A stretch of 64,000 nt of DNA. Source: Melieria omissa (Eukaryota; Arthropoda; Insecta; Diptera; Ulidiidae). The translations under genes were made by a program, and so were the position numbers. This document shows positions 1 to 10,349 of this stretch, in pieces. The stretch's first letter is position 1. Each line of letters opens with the position of its first letter. The notes beneath the pieces were generated by a model. It saw nothing but the letters and a program-made list of their open reading frames with translations, was not told where the DNA came from and made no database searches. The stretch is from positions 27,217,123 through 27,281,122 of the forward strand of contig OZ020270.1 in NCBI GenBank assembly GCA_963971225.1. The letters are read 5' to 3'.

Positions 1-1184
1 GGTCGCTTATTTACTTGATAGTTATCGAATTGAGGTGGCCTGTTATTAAACGTCTGTTGCTTTTGCTGACCCAACCTTTGGGGTTGAGGGTACGATGGTC
101 TGTTCTGGTAGTTAATTTGTCTCGTCTGTAGAGAGCGGTCCACCTCCATGGGAACTGGTGGTTTAGGTGGAAGAGGTGGTCTAAAATAATTGGTTTGTGG
201 CGTGACGTGGTGTTGCTGTGTGACATAGGGACGTTCTTGTCCGTATCTGGGGAAAGGACCATTTCTGGGGAACTGTCCGTGCGAAAAATTTGTGAGCTCT
301 GGGTAAAAAGGTCGACTCTGTGGTCTCTGTGGATAGGCCCTTTGTGATAAGTAGTTAGTTGGTTTGTTACTTGATGGCATACGGTTAGCATTGTTTGCGT
401 GGTTTGTTCTGTAGTTCAAGTTACTTAACTTCAAACACATGTGAAGAGCCTGGGGTAAGCTGGTTGGCTCTCTTACGCTTAGGAGGCTGGGTAAGGATCC
501 ATTTAGACCCCTCACAAATGTGTCGAGTGCCTTCTCCCTGTAAGTTACTGTCATGGCCGTCAATGCTTCCTCTCCCAATTCCAGACAATCAATTTTATCT
601 AATATCAAGGAAAGATACTGGTAAACCTGCTGGTAAAATTCTTCGACGGTACTTCCACGTTGAGCCAGTGTCGTCATCTGATATTCAAGTGTGCTCACGT
701 CTCTCTTATCGGAGTAATGTAGCATCAGGCATTTCTTTATCCTATTCCAATTCAATGGGGTACGGTAGGATTCGAGTGCTGCATCTGCCTCCCCTATAAT
801 TTTGTGCCTAATGGTATGTAATATAGCAAAATATTTAGGTGTGTCTTTGTTTTGTCCGTACATTAAGAGTATCCTATCAACAGATTTCCTCCATGAGCTG
901 AATTCCCCTGGTTTCCCTGAAAATTCCCTCAGGCATTTCACGACATCGGGTACTCTTTCGGATGCGTCGATGTTTACACTGAAGTCTATTGTCTGTTCCT
1001 CCTCCTCTTCTGGCCTAGGATTTAGGATAGTGGACACTGCCTCGGTTACTAGTCTGATCAATTCATTCTTTTGATTAACAGTAAAAGTGGATAGTGAAGA
1101 GGTGTTAGTACTTGTAGTATTAGTATCGGATGACTGCAACCTTAGCCTTGACAAAGTCGCGGCTATTTGTTCTTCTTCGCTCAT
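1..1184 (-). CDS. gag: Gag polyprotein of errantivirus-like element E0 (partial, open to window edge)
   Basis: From an ATG at 1184 the minus strand stays open for about 394 codons to the edge of the window. The N-terminal 60 residues are Ser/Thr-rich and acidic. Residues about 80-270 match the capsid-like region of Gypsy/17.6-type Gag, with motifs such as FSGKPGEFSSW, KIIGEADAAL and YSDKRDVSTLEYQ. The C-terminal part is rich in Pro, Gln, Asn and Arg with no CCHC knuckle, which is usual for errantiviral Gag. Gag would form the cytoplasmic particle that packages element RNA. The ATG chosen is the first in frame after the leader and is followed by MSEEEQ. No stop or frameshift is visible, in contrast to almost every other TE frame in the window, so this is probably a young copy. 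Confidence 0.85.
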   Translation of the reverse strand, partial: MSEEEQIAATLSRLRLQSSDTNTTSTNTSSLSTFTVNQKNELIRLVTEAVSTILNPRPEEEEEQTIDFSVNIDASERVPDVVKCLREFSGKPGEFSSWRKSVDRILLMYGQNKDTPKYFAILHTIRHKIIGEADAALESYRTPLNWNRIKKCLMLHYSDKRDVSTLEYQMTTLAQRGSTVEEFYQQVYQYLSLILDKIDCLELGEEALTAMTVTYREKALDTFVRGLNGSLPSLLSVREPTSLPQALHMCLKLSNLNYRTNHANNANRMPSSNKPTNYLSQRAYPQRPQSRPFYPELTNFSHGQFPRNGPFPRYGQERPYVTQQHHVTPQTNYFRPPLPPKPPVPMEVDRSLQTRQINYQNRPSYPQPQRLGQQKQQTFNNRPPQFDNYQVNKR

Positions 1185-2128
1185 TTTATGAATTGTGTTT
1201 CTTTTTCAAGTTTATTTATTTATTACTCCACCCTAATTAAAAAATTAGCTCTCGAAACGAGTTCTAAATTATGGCTATATCGATTATTGAATTTACTTAA
1301 TTATTTACTTAATTTACTTAATTAATTTACTTAAAAGTTTTTGGTTATATTAAAGGGACACAAAGAATGGTCTGTTCTCACAGTACGCGAAATTCCTGTT
1401 GCTGCAACATCCTTCCCCCAAGTATCTCGCTCGTTGCCGCTGCCGCCTGCTGGTCTCCGATGCTTTGGCTGTTAACTTAATTGCCTCTCCGCTCCTAATT
1501 AACGTTCTGCTGCTTTAGTTAGAGTTTTAGTTTTCGCCTTTGCCACTTATAGCTTAGTTCCTCTGCTTTGGTTTATTTAAATTTTACACTTTTTAATTTT
1601 TCCCGATTATCAGTTTGTTTCACCTTTCCGCTGGTTTAAATCATTTATAAATTTTTTCGGTTGCTGCTTAGTTCCGGTGTTCTGTTGTGTTAATTCGTTC
1701 GAATTTAAAATTATTGTTTTTTTTCCGCTTATTAACGAGTTGCTCGTTCCGCTGCTTTAATTCATTTATAGAATTTTTATGATTTTGGTTGCTCGTTCCG
1801 CTGCTTTAATTCATTTATTGAATTTTTATGATTTTGGTTGGCTGGACAGTACATTGAATGTCGTATTTTTTAACGTGAGTGCCGCCACAGTGTGGCCTAA
1901 CCCCACGGTGCTCAAAAGCACAGCGTATCAAAATTAAGCATTGATAAGCGCCCCGAGAGCAAGCTCCCGGTACCAATTGGGTTAATGTAAATGGACATTT
2001 CCCCTCCTTGGTAGGGATCGAGGCCTGGCTGGACAGTACAGTCCGTCCCTTTCGTTTCCACTACTAGGGGGCCAAATCCAAAATTTTCACAAAGTTTAGA
2101 AATTTTCCGCGATTTGCACTTGACCGCG
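1185..2128 (-). other. Leader region of E0 with 49-bp tandem repeat
   Basis: This untranslated leader of about 945 bases separates the primer site from gag. It is AT-rich and holds a 49-bp unit present twice head to tail (1741-1789 and 1790-1838, one mismatch seen). A GCTGGACAGTACA motif occurs near 1841 and again near 2030. No ORF of note is present. It may hold packaging signals, but nothing in the sequence shows this directly. Confidence 0.6.
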
Positions 2129-2146
2129 GTCCCTGCTCGGGCGCCA
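2129..2146 (-). other. Primer binding site of E0 (tRNA-Lys-like)
   Basis: Directly after the LTR the minus strand reads TGGCGCCCGAGCAGGGAC. This resembles the 3' end complement of a lysine tRNA as used by many retroviruses and some Gypsy elements. The tRNA identity is from general knowledge and was not checked against an insect tRNA set. Confidence 0.7.
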
Positions 2147-2528
2147 ATTAAACGAATCGAAATTGATTTTTGTGTGAGTCTTTATTTTTGCAGCACTATG
2201 TGCTTTCTTTCAAGTTGATTTCCAGACTAAAGCTTACTTGCTACCCTGCTTAATTGGTAACCTACGCCTGAGCCTGCCTTGTCAGCACTTTGGATTTGCG
2301 CGTGCAGCGCAGTCGATCGGGCGTCGAACTGAAATTGATCCAATGTTGACATTATGATGGCAACATTGCGATCAGCGAAATTTGTGTGCGAAGTGGAAGA
2401 ACGGATGCGCGTGCAGCGCAGTCGATCGGGCGTCGAACTGAAATTGATCCAATGTTGACATTATGATGGCAACATTGTGATCAGCGAAATTTGCGTGAGT
2501 TGAAGGGGTTGCAAGGGGAGTCTTAACT
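2147..2528 (-). repeat. 5' LTR of E0
   Basis: This segment of about 382 bp starts AGTTAAGACTCC and ends TTTAAT on the minus strand. An AATAAA signal lies close to the inner end, consistent with an R/U5 boundary. A block of roughly 95 bp is repeated in direct orientation with a 109-bp period (about 2297-2392 and 2406-2500), with a few substitutions between copies, so the U3/R part is internally duplicated. The outer end is supported by the AGTTA start and TATA flank; the 3' LTR is not available for comparison. Confidence 0.75.
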
Positions 2529-3682
2529 TATATATTATTAATTAACATTATGCGATTTTTCGAAGAAGGAAATTAATATATTCGGCTGACCCAGATTGCG
2601 CCCCATCGTTTCCTTTCACTGAGTATTTTCTTCTTTAGTGAATGTACTGCTTAGGATAACTCACACGATTATATTGTTGGCTTCCTTTCTTTTCGCAAAA
2701 TAGAAGCCCAGAAAGTAACTTTTCCGATTCTTTGTAGAATAAATGGCGTAAAGTTATAATTCCATGGATGTATTTCAAATCATAAATGCAATGTTCCGCA
2801 AGGAATAATAGAGTTGCGAACTACAGCAACGAGTAAATTGTTGGTGTGTCGCTGACACGAATATGTTCCAGAAATTTGATCGAGGTAGCTCCTTTGAAAT
2901 TTTTTAGAAATTTATTACTCGCTATAAATCGCACTATATGTTCTATTTATATTGGAAGCTTCAATCAGTATTTCAAACCAGCAAACAGTAAGTTTTCGTG
3001 CTATTGGGTTTCGGTTAAAAGCTCTTGTATTGCTCATTGAGATGTGTGAGCGAACTACGCCCTTTATTAAGTGCCCTTTTCCCCTTCTACCCTTTTCCCT
3101 TCTCGAAAAACCTGACCCAATAGTAAATTCGATATTAGTGTCGTTGAAATGCGACTTATAGTTCCGAAGTTAGTGCAAAAGTACAAAATTGGGATCGTTA
3201 AAAGAGTGCCACGCCCATTAGTAAATGCCCATGAAATATTTTCAGTGGAACAATATGTCTACATGGAGAAACTGCACGAAATTGCAATGTTCTGTGATTC
3301 ATAATTTCAATTTAACTCCATAGTAGAAAGGGTTGTATAGCTTGCGCCACGCCCTCTTACCAACACGAAACAAAACAAAAATGCCAGAAACATTTATCCA
3401 CGACACTTTTAAACCAAATCTAATAAAATGCACATCGCATCGACCAATTTCTTGCGTTCAGTACTATGGGTCATAAAATGACCCTAAGGTCAAATTTGTA
3501 TAGTTGCTCATTTGCACGTAAACCAGTGTATCAAATAAAATGAAATTTAGCGTATATTCAAATGGCATAAAACTAGCCACTGAGACCAAAGGAAAACAAT
3601 TCTTTACCAGAAATAAGAAAGTTACGGCTCTTTAAAGTCAAATTTTACTCGAAAATGACCCTAAGGTAACAGAAGTGTTAAA
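2529..3682. other. Unassigned AT-rich DNA, probably degenerate repeats
   Basis: No convincing coding region. Fragments such as GCCACGCCCATTAG (near 3210) and GCGCCACGCCCTC (near 3341) resemble the CGCCC-rich Helitron-type repeats found at 13.1-16.1 kb and 28-29 kb, so old Helitron remnants are likely. An AATGACCCTAAGGT motif occurs twice (near 3477 and 3654). Confidence 0.4.
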
Positions 3683-4763
3683 CAAAAAGCCTGGGAAAAC
3701 TACAAATCTACTCGCACCATACCGAATCTGATTACATACAAAAAATACAACGCGTTATTCAGGAAAATGTGTAAAAAATCCAAATCAGAAAGTTTTAAGA
3801 TACTTACAGAGAACATTAGCCGCGTAACGAGCCCGAAAAAAATATGGTCGGACATCAAATCACTAACTGGCTCACATACCCCCAATTTTATTAATTTTAT
3901 TAACACAACAAATGGTCCCTCCTATGAGCCTAAGGATATTGCTAATTCTTTTGCCTCTCTATGGTCGCAGTACTCACACGACTCTAATTTTCACCCCTCC
4001 TTCTCATCAACTAAATCTGACATCCTAAATATCCCATACTCTAACTCCCATCCTTCCCTACTAGCTCAACAAATTGAGTCAAATATATCCCTTTTTGAAC
4101 TGGAAAGCAGCTACACTGCAAGGCAAAACACCGGGAAGGGACCGAATTTCATACCCAATGCTAAAAAACTGGCCTTTTGAAATGAAAAACCGCCTCTGTG
4201 AACTTTTCAACCAAATCCTTAACCAAGGAGTATATCCTCACAGCTGGAAGTTAGCTATTATCATTCCCATTTTAAAACCTAATAATCCAAGCACTGAAGT
4301 AACACCATACAGGCCGATCTCATTACTCCCATGTACCAGCAAGTTGTAAGAAAAAATTATCTCAAAACGTCTCATGTGGTTTGCTCTCAGAAATAATTAT
4401 ATCAGCCAAAATCAATTTCGGTTCAAAACAGCACAATCAACTACTGATGCCCTCCTATACTTTGAACATTACTCGTCATTAGCGCTCTCCAGCAAAAATC
4501 ATGTGTCTGTCTTAAGCTTTAATTTTGAGAAAGCTTTTGATAGAGTTGGCGTTCACGCAGTCCTCCGTCAACTGGTAACAACATTTATAATGTCATCCAA
4601 GCTTTCTTATCTAACCGTTCTTTCATAGTAAAAACAAATAATGTGCACTTTCATCCTCATCCTTTGTATAATGGAATCCCACAAGGGTCGCCTCTTTCCG
4701 TTACACTGTTCATCATAGCCTTTAATGAAATTTCCACCATCTATAGTATAGATTCGATACTAT
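3683..4763 (+). pseudogene. LINE J1, 5' piece: linker and N-terminal reverse transcriptase (I/Jockey-type)
   Basis: Translation in shifting frames gives the linker before RT (from about 3683) and then early RT blocks: HSWKLAIIIPILKP, YRPISLLP and FEKAFDRVG, as in I and Jockey-type non-LTR retrotransposons. At least three frameshifts or stops are present (near 4150, 4347 and 4625). The frame runs toward a GIPQGSPL motif near 4670 and is then cut at 4763 by LTR element G1. The missing part, starting with the YADD catalytic box, resumes on the same strand at 16857. The 5' half (ORF1 and endonuclease) is absent, as expected for a 5'-truncated insertion. Clade placement between I and Jockey is uncertain. 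Confidence 0.75.
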
Positions 4764-5251
4764 TGTTACGAATACTAAGTCTAGTGGGCTGTTACGTATC
4801 TCTGGATTGCGTAATTTGAAAATAAAACACACTCAGTTTCTCAAACGCAGTCAATAAAATAAACCGACAATCACTTTATTTCACACTTTTACACTTCACT
4901 ATCTTTACACTTCAGTATTTGCTCAATTACTCCATATGGCACCTTCACTGGTCAAAATCAGACTGACTCGCTGCGTCGCACCCGGCTGCCTTTTATACCT
5001 GTCCGGCCATCGCGCAGATCGTTCTCGCACATTCCGGAGTGGCCTAAAGGTTTCCATGACGATCGCGACCATCCTTGCCAGGTTGGACTAAAAGTAGCCA
5101 TCATTGCCAGGTTGGACTAAAAGTTGCCATCATTGCCAGGTTGGACTAAACGTTTCCCTTATTATCGTGGCCGTCGTTGCCAGATTGAATTATAGCACGG
5201 CGCGTAGCGACAGGGTTGCTTTGCACAGCGACAGACTGTCTTATCGTTACA
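4764..5251 (-). repeat. 3' LTR of G1
   Basis: 488 bp, TG...CA. Read on the minus strand it holds three copies of a unit of about 29 bp around GTCCAACCTGGCAATGATGG, a TATAAAAGGCAGC promoter motif and an AATAAA-type signal near the end. A purine-rich tract (AAGTGGTGGGCAG) adjoins its start at 5252-5264 as polypurine tract. The 5' LTR has only two of the repeat units. Confidence 0.9.
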
Positions 5252-5262
5252 CTGCCCACCAC

Positions 5263-6370
5263 TTAGACTTGTTCGTCCCGAACAAGTGCAGAGGCTCCGC
5301 TGTGATAAGGCGCCAGGCGCTCCAAATGGACTACCTTCAGCTTAGCGCCTCTATTGCTGCAACGTTGAATCCTGTATACCACGTCGTAAATCCTAGTCAC
5401 GACTTTGTAAGGTCCTTCCCATGACGCTTGAAGTTTCGGAGACAAACCTTTCCTCCGCTGCGGGTTGTAGAGCATTACCAGATCGCCTCCTTGGAACCCT
5501 GCTGCGTTGGCCCGTAGATCATATCTGGCTTTCGCCTTATCGCTGACCAGTTTGGTGCGGCTCCTTATAAACTGGTGAATTTCCTCCAGTTCTGCCCACT
5601 TATTGACCACGTAGTCCGTCTTAGCGCCTCCCGTCGTGCTGACTACCCCGAACTTCAAGTCAGCGGGTAACCGCAACTCTGTGCCGAACACCGCTCGGGC
5701 TGGAGTGAGTGATGTTGTATCGTGCGGGGCTGACCTATACGCCATCAGGAACAGGGGGATATGCGTGTACCAATCCTTTTGATTCCTGCCTACCACTTTC
5801 CGCAGGTATTCCTCCAGTGTCCGGTTAAAGCGTTCCAGCATGCCGTCGGACTGTGGGTGCAAAGGAGTGGTACGCGTTTTCTTTATCCCCAGCAGCTCAC
5901 ACACTTCCTTGAATACCGCAGACTCGAAATTCCGGCCTTGATCTGAGTGCAACTCCAACGGAACTCCGAACCTGGCTACCCAGTTGTTTACCAGCTTTTC
6001 CGAGATCGTAGTGGCCTCCTGGTTAGGAATAGGGTACACTTCGGGCCATTTGCTGAAGTAATCCATTACCACCAGCACATATTTGTTGCCTGTAGTTGGG
6101 AATGGGCCGGCGACGTCCATAGCAATCCGCTCGAAGGGCGCTTCCACGTTGTACTGCTGCATGCGGCCTCGAGATTTTCTTGTCGGCCCTTTCGCGGCTG
6201 AACATCGGTCGCAGCTCTTAATCCACTCGGCTACAGACTCCTGACATCCTACCCAGTAGAATCGTGTTTTTATTTTGGCGACGGTATGGTGATGCCCAGG
6301 TGCCCTCCACTGGAGTCGTTATGGTATGCCTCAATGACCTCGTTGATTCTGCATTTCGGCACTACCATTA
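5263..6370 (-). pseudogene. Integrase of G1 (core and C-terminus open, N-terminal zinc finger frameshifted)
   Basis: A 299-codon frame (6162-5263) holds the catalytic core: the first Asp in MDVAGPF, the second in SDQGRNFES and a Glu in ERFNRTLEEY, 35 residues after the second Asp (DD35E). A C-terminal GPYKVVTRI block corresponds to the GPY/F module. Upstream (6170-6370) the H2C2 finger can be read (GGHLGIT and CDRC region) but a frameshift near 6280 separates it. Integrase joins element cDNA to host DNA. In copy G2 the same gene is split by MITE D. The core residues are all present, so only the frame breaks and the loss elsewhere in pol disable it. Confidence 0.85.
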
Positions 6371-7249
6371 GGGAGTTGCTGGTCCGACCAGGCATCCTTC
6401 TTTCAGCCGCAGACTTTTCCACTGTGCCCAGCAAGCCTTAGCGATCGGGCTTTCACCGGCCATCTCATGCCAGTCCGGACGTGCGCCTTGCTCCTTGCCT
6501 TCGACGGTTTTTGCAAGATCCGCATCCTCACGCTGGTCTTTTTGTAGCCTCTCCGCAGACCACTCTTCCTCTGGCATAACCGCGCCAATTGCCCTTCAGG
6601 ATCTTTAAAGTTCAGGAGCCATCTCAATGCCGCATGATCTGTGCGCAGGCGAAAACTTTGTCCATACAGATATTTGTGGAAGTGTTTTACGCAGTCCATT
6701 ACCTCCAGCAGTTCTCTCCGTGTCACACAGTAGTTGCGTTCCGGTTTCGATAGAACCCTACTGTAGTACGCTATCACTTGTTCCTGGCCGTCTATTATCT
6801 GTGATAGCACACCGCCAATACTATTCCCGCTTGCATCTGTATCCAGCACAAGGCCAGAATTGGAGCACTGCACAGTTTTTCCTTCAGACGTGCAAAAGCC
6901 TGTTCCTGCTCCTCGTTCCACTCGAAAGCTTGGCTCTTTTTCGTCAGTTTGTGCAAGCTGCTGGCTATGTTCGCGAATCCCGGAACAAATCGGCGGTAGT
7001 ATGTGCACAGGCCCAGGAAACTGCGGAGTTCGTGTAGATTGCGTGGCCGGGGCCACTCCTTCACCGCCGTGATTTTGCCTTCATCCGTATGTACTCCGCG
7101 GGCGAAAACCGTATGACCCAGATACTTGACCTCCTTTTGGAACAGCGAGCACTTCTTTGGGTTGAGTTTAAGGCCGGCGTTTTGTATTCGCTCAAATACC
7201 TCCTTCAGCTTTTCCAGGTGGTCGTCGAAGCTTTTGCCGTCACGTCAGC
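6371..7249 (-). pseudogene. C-terminal RT and RNase H of G1
   Basis: The minus strand encodes the RT thumb/connection (LNPKKCSLFQKEVKYLGH-type region, LRSFLGLCTYYRRFV) and RNase H with LDTDASGNSIGGVL and RTDHAALRWLL. The frames overlap and shift near 6830, and the protein is not continuous. The catalytic YLDD segment that should precede it is missing: 28 bases between two CACG motifs are gone relative to the G2 copies, and hAT MITE-a sits right there. Polymerase function is therefore lost in this copy. Confidence 0.8.
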
Positions 7250-8385
7250 TAGTGATGAGCAAAACGGCGATTTTCAAATCACAGTGTGATTTACGATTGC
7301 GATGTGAAAATCACTGTGATTGAAAACTGCGATTTTGAATCACTGTGATTTTCAATCACAGTTCTATTGCAAGAATCTATCTATCGCACGCGAAGATCGC
7401 GGACTTGTTTGAATGCGAAAAAATTAACATTGGTTTTCCATTCAAATGTTAGTCGGAAGAAAATGACTAATATTAAGGAAGTTACACATCCAGTTCTTAG
7501 CAATTTACATCCAAAAAATATTAACTTTATGACTTTATGTTGCTACAGTTTTGCATTATAAATGAGCAACTTTCCATACTAATTTCACTTTGATGATGGG
7601 GTTGTAATTCGTGGTGGAAACGAAATAGTGATATCAGCTGTTTCTTGCTTGCGAAAATTTCCGCGACTGGAAGTTGGGCCATAGAATTTTCTTTTATATT
7701 AAAATCTGTGCCGGAAGCAGATTATATGTTATTTTTCAAACTTAAGAGAAAATGTAAGGAGTTTATCATCCTTAAATCTTAGCCAATGGTCCTTATATTG
7801 TCACAATTCTGCATTCTTCTGCTGAGAACATATCAGCTGTTTTTTTGATTTTTATAATGGACCTGGTATCAATGGATATCAACCATTTGCCTGTAGTGGA
7901 AAAGGGAGCACTAGAAAATGAAATTAATGTTAGCAACATTGTCACAGTGCAGAGAAACGAGTGCTGAAATCGTTGCCAGTCAAGGTTCGATTCGCTTCTC
8001 ATTTGTTCACAGCGATTTTGGCAAAACAGTGATTTTCAATCGCTGTTTTCGTTGCCAGTCAAGGTGCGATTCGCTTCTCATTTGTTCACAGCGATTTTGG
8101 CAAAACAGTGATTTTCAATCGCTGTTTTCGTTGCCAGTCAAGGTGCGATTCGCTTCTCATTTGTTCACACCGATTTTTGCAAAACAGTGATTTGGAAAAC
8201 AGTGATTTACAATCGCTGTTTTCGTTGCCAGTCAAGGTGCGATTCGCTGCTCATTTGTTCACAGCGATTTTGGCAAAACAGTGATTTACAATCGCTGTTT
8301 TCGTTGCCAGTCAATCGTAATGTGACACTGTGATTACAAAATCACAGTGAAAAAATCACCGGTTGCGATTTTTTGCTCAACACTA
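7250..8385. mobile_element. hAT-type MITE a in the RT gene of G1
   Basis: Ends are TAGTGATGAGCAAAA (left) and TAGTGTTGAGCAAAA (right, inverted), flanked by an 8-bp duplication ACGTCAGC (7242-7249 and 8386-8393). TAGTG-type ends and 8-bp duplications are the hAT signature. The interior has no transposase. It holds palindromic AATCACAGTGATT-like motifs near both ends and a tandem array of about 79-bp units (7972-8303). Length 1136 bp. Confidence 0.85.
7972..8310. repeat. Tandem array of about 79-bp units inside hAT MITE a
   Basis: The motif GTTGCCAGTCAAGGTGCGAT starts at 7972, 8051, 8130, 8224 and (partly) 8303. Three of the steps are 79 bp and one is 94 bp owing to a short internal duplication. 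Each unit carries GCGATTTTGGCAAAACAGTG. Units are nearly identical, which suggests recent expansion. Confidence 0.85.
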
Positions 8386-9055
8386 ACGTCAGCCAATGCA
8401 GCCCTTTAAGCACACGTTCCATTAGCCGCTCGAATGTTGCTGGTGCGTTGCAGAGTCCAAACGGCATGACGGTGAACTGCCACAAACCGTCGCCAACACT
8501 AAAAGCCGTTTTCTCCTTGTCCTTGTCTGCAAGCTCCACCTGCCAATAGCTGCTGCGTAAGTCGAGCGTGGAAAAGCACTGTGTGCCTGTCAGTGTGCCC
8601 AGGGTGTCATCGATCCGAGGCACTGGATAACTGTCCTTCTTGGTCACATCATTTAGCTTCCGATAATCCACACAAAACCGGGTACTGCCATCCTTTTTCT
8701 TGATTAGCACGACCGGCGAGCACCAGGGGCCCGAAGAAGGCTCTATGACCTTGTCTTTCCGCATGTTTTCGATCAAATTTGTGACCTCTTACCTCTTGGC
8801 CAGAGGAACTCGTCTTGGCGGTTGGCGAATCGGTTTTGCACCCCCGGTGTCGATGCTGTGCTTCACTATAGCTGTTCTTCCGCCTGCTTCTGCCGCAAAT
8901 ATTGACCCATAATGCTGTCGGAGTGACCTCACCTTCTGTTTCTGCTTGGCCGTCAACTCGCTGCTCCACTGGTTCTCTTGCGGTAGGACGTCCATGTTAA
9001 AACTGCTCTTCTCATTACCTCCAGGTGGGCTACTCTCGCAATTGACTACTGCTAC
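8386..9055 (-). pseudogene. N-terminal RT of G1
   Basis: Minus-strand frames give the RT fingers and palm: SPVVLIKKKDGSTRFCVDYR, FSTLDLRSSYWQVELA and MPFGLCNAPATFERLME, which are canonical Ty3/Gypsy RT blocks 1-4. A frame change near 8780 separates the first 70 residues. The frame ends at hAT MITE a just before the YLDD box would occur. Upstream it is separated from the protease by hAT MITE b. Confidence 0.85.
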
Positions 9056-9731
9056 TAGAGCTGGAAAACTATCGATAGTCGAACTATCAGATAGTTTCGA
9101 TAGTTTGGAAAAAAACTATCGATACTATCGAAACTAACGAAACTATCGCATAGCATTAGATAGTTTTGATAGTTTGGAAAAAACTATCGATACTATCGCA
9201 GCCAAAAAACTAAACTAATTGAAATTTTTATTTTGAAATTATTTTTCAAGTATATTTTAAAACATTATAAAGTATATTGAAGTATATTTTTAAACAATAA
9301 ACGTTTTCAACGCAATTGCAGCAGCCAGCACGACAAAAACCAAAACTCAAGAATATGTTTCCACGGTTGAAAAAACATGCACATATGTAAGTCGTCTCAC
9401 TCGCCCTCTTTGACAAAATAACAGATACTAGTATGTCAGTGCTAAACATTTCTTTACAATCTTATCAGACTTTTTTGTTATCTGACAATTTTTTACGAAT
9501 TGAAGAAGACACATACATATTTCCGAAAATCGGCCATAAAATGAAAATTAAAAAAATAATCTACCAAGTTTGGTAGAGTTCTACCAAAGCGTTAACATTC
9601 GTGTTGACCTGATCGAAAACACAGATGGCAGCGAATCGATAGTATCGATAGTAAAGAAAACCATCAATAGTGAAGTGAAAATGAAAACGATCGATACAAT
9701 CGATAGTGCCATCGATAGTTTTCCAGCTCTA
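9056..9731. mobile_element. hAT-type MITE b with TATCGATA-rich ends
   Basis: Ends TAGAGCTGGAAAACTATCGA are inverted at 9056 and 9731, and the flanks ACTGCTAC (9048-9055) and ACTGTTAC (9732-9739) form an 8-bp duplication with one mismatch. Length 676 bp. Both terminal regions are packed with CGATA/TATCG motifs, including four perfect TATCGATA octamers (9070, 9117, 9185, 9643). No transposase ORF. The corresponding site in G2 has no such insertion. Confidence 0.85.
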
Positions 9732-10340
9732 ACTGTTACAGCTTCCTTACACTCACCAATTACCTCATCCTTCCCGACATATCTGGGTGCATTCAGGGGG
9801 TTCAGTATTCTGACTGGTATTCTGCCATTCTTAGGTTCCACTAATGTACGTCCGCCTCAGAATTCGGTGGTATCCTCCGGTGTTGACACGATACAACCTT
9901 CCTTACCGCCACGCTTCGCTCATATGCGGTGTGCAGCGGGAATTCAACGTTGGCATATCTCAGCACATTTTCCTTCAGGTTCAGCGTAAAACCGTGCCTA
10001 ATCATGAAACCCACGCCGATAATCACGTCGTCCATTATATCCGCGACGATGAACTCATGTTCCAGGCTGCTGGTGCCGATAGCAATCGTTTTTGTAACTT
10101 TCCCTCTTACCGGCGCGCGCTCGCCAGTCGCAGTCCGCAGCTGTATGCCATGCAGCGGTTCCCAGTTCTTCAGCAGCTTCCTTTTTATGATCGAATATGA
10201 CGTTCCAGTATCCAGTGTCAACACGAACAACTTTCCATCTATCCTTCATTCAATTGTCAAGCTGCTGGGCTGTCGTTTCAGCTGTGAGACAAGGACGGTG
10301 GGGCGGCAGATTGTGGGGATCAGCTCACGCCCCTTTGGGC
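9732..10340 (-). pseudogene. Protease region of G1
   Basis: The frame 10230-9841 encodes a retropepsin: LTLDTGTSYSII holds the catalytic DTG and the downstream IIGVGFMIRHG matches the hydrophobic-Gly flap/fold motif (usually IIG.D; the Asp is Gly here). It would cut the polyprotein. A stop near 9841 ends the frame shortly before the RT region. The homologous G2 protease (23689-24206) keeps IIGVDFM. Confidence 0.8.
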
Positions 10341-10349
10341 TGACCCGTT

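Larger units (their letters stand above)
1..2528 (-). mobile_element. 5' part of an errantivirus-like Ty3/Gypsy LTR retrotransposon (E0)
   Basis: The minus strand shows, in order, a 5' LTR (2528-2147), a primer binding site (2146-2129), a leader of about 945 bases and an open gag frame that leaves the window at base 1. The LTR begins AGTTA and ends in TTTAAT next to the primer site, as in Gypsy and 17.6-type elements. The outer flank reads TATATA, which fits the alternating pyrimidine-purine target preference of errantiviruses (family knowledge). Pol, any env and the 3' LTR lie outside the window, so whether it is complete cannot be judged. It is not nested in anything recognisable here. Confidence 0.85.

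Noticed and set aside
395..1074. Two plus-strand ORFs (134 and 90 codons)
   Set aside because: They are reflections of the open gag frame on the minus strand, which has clear family motifs.
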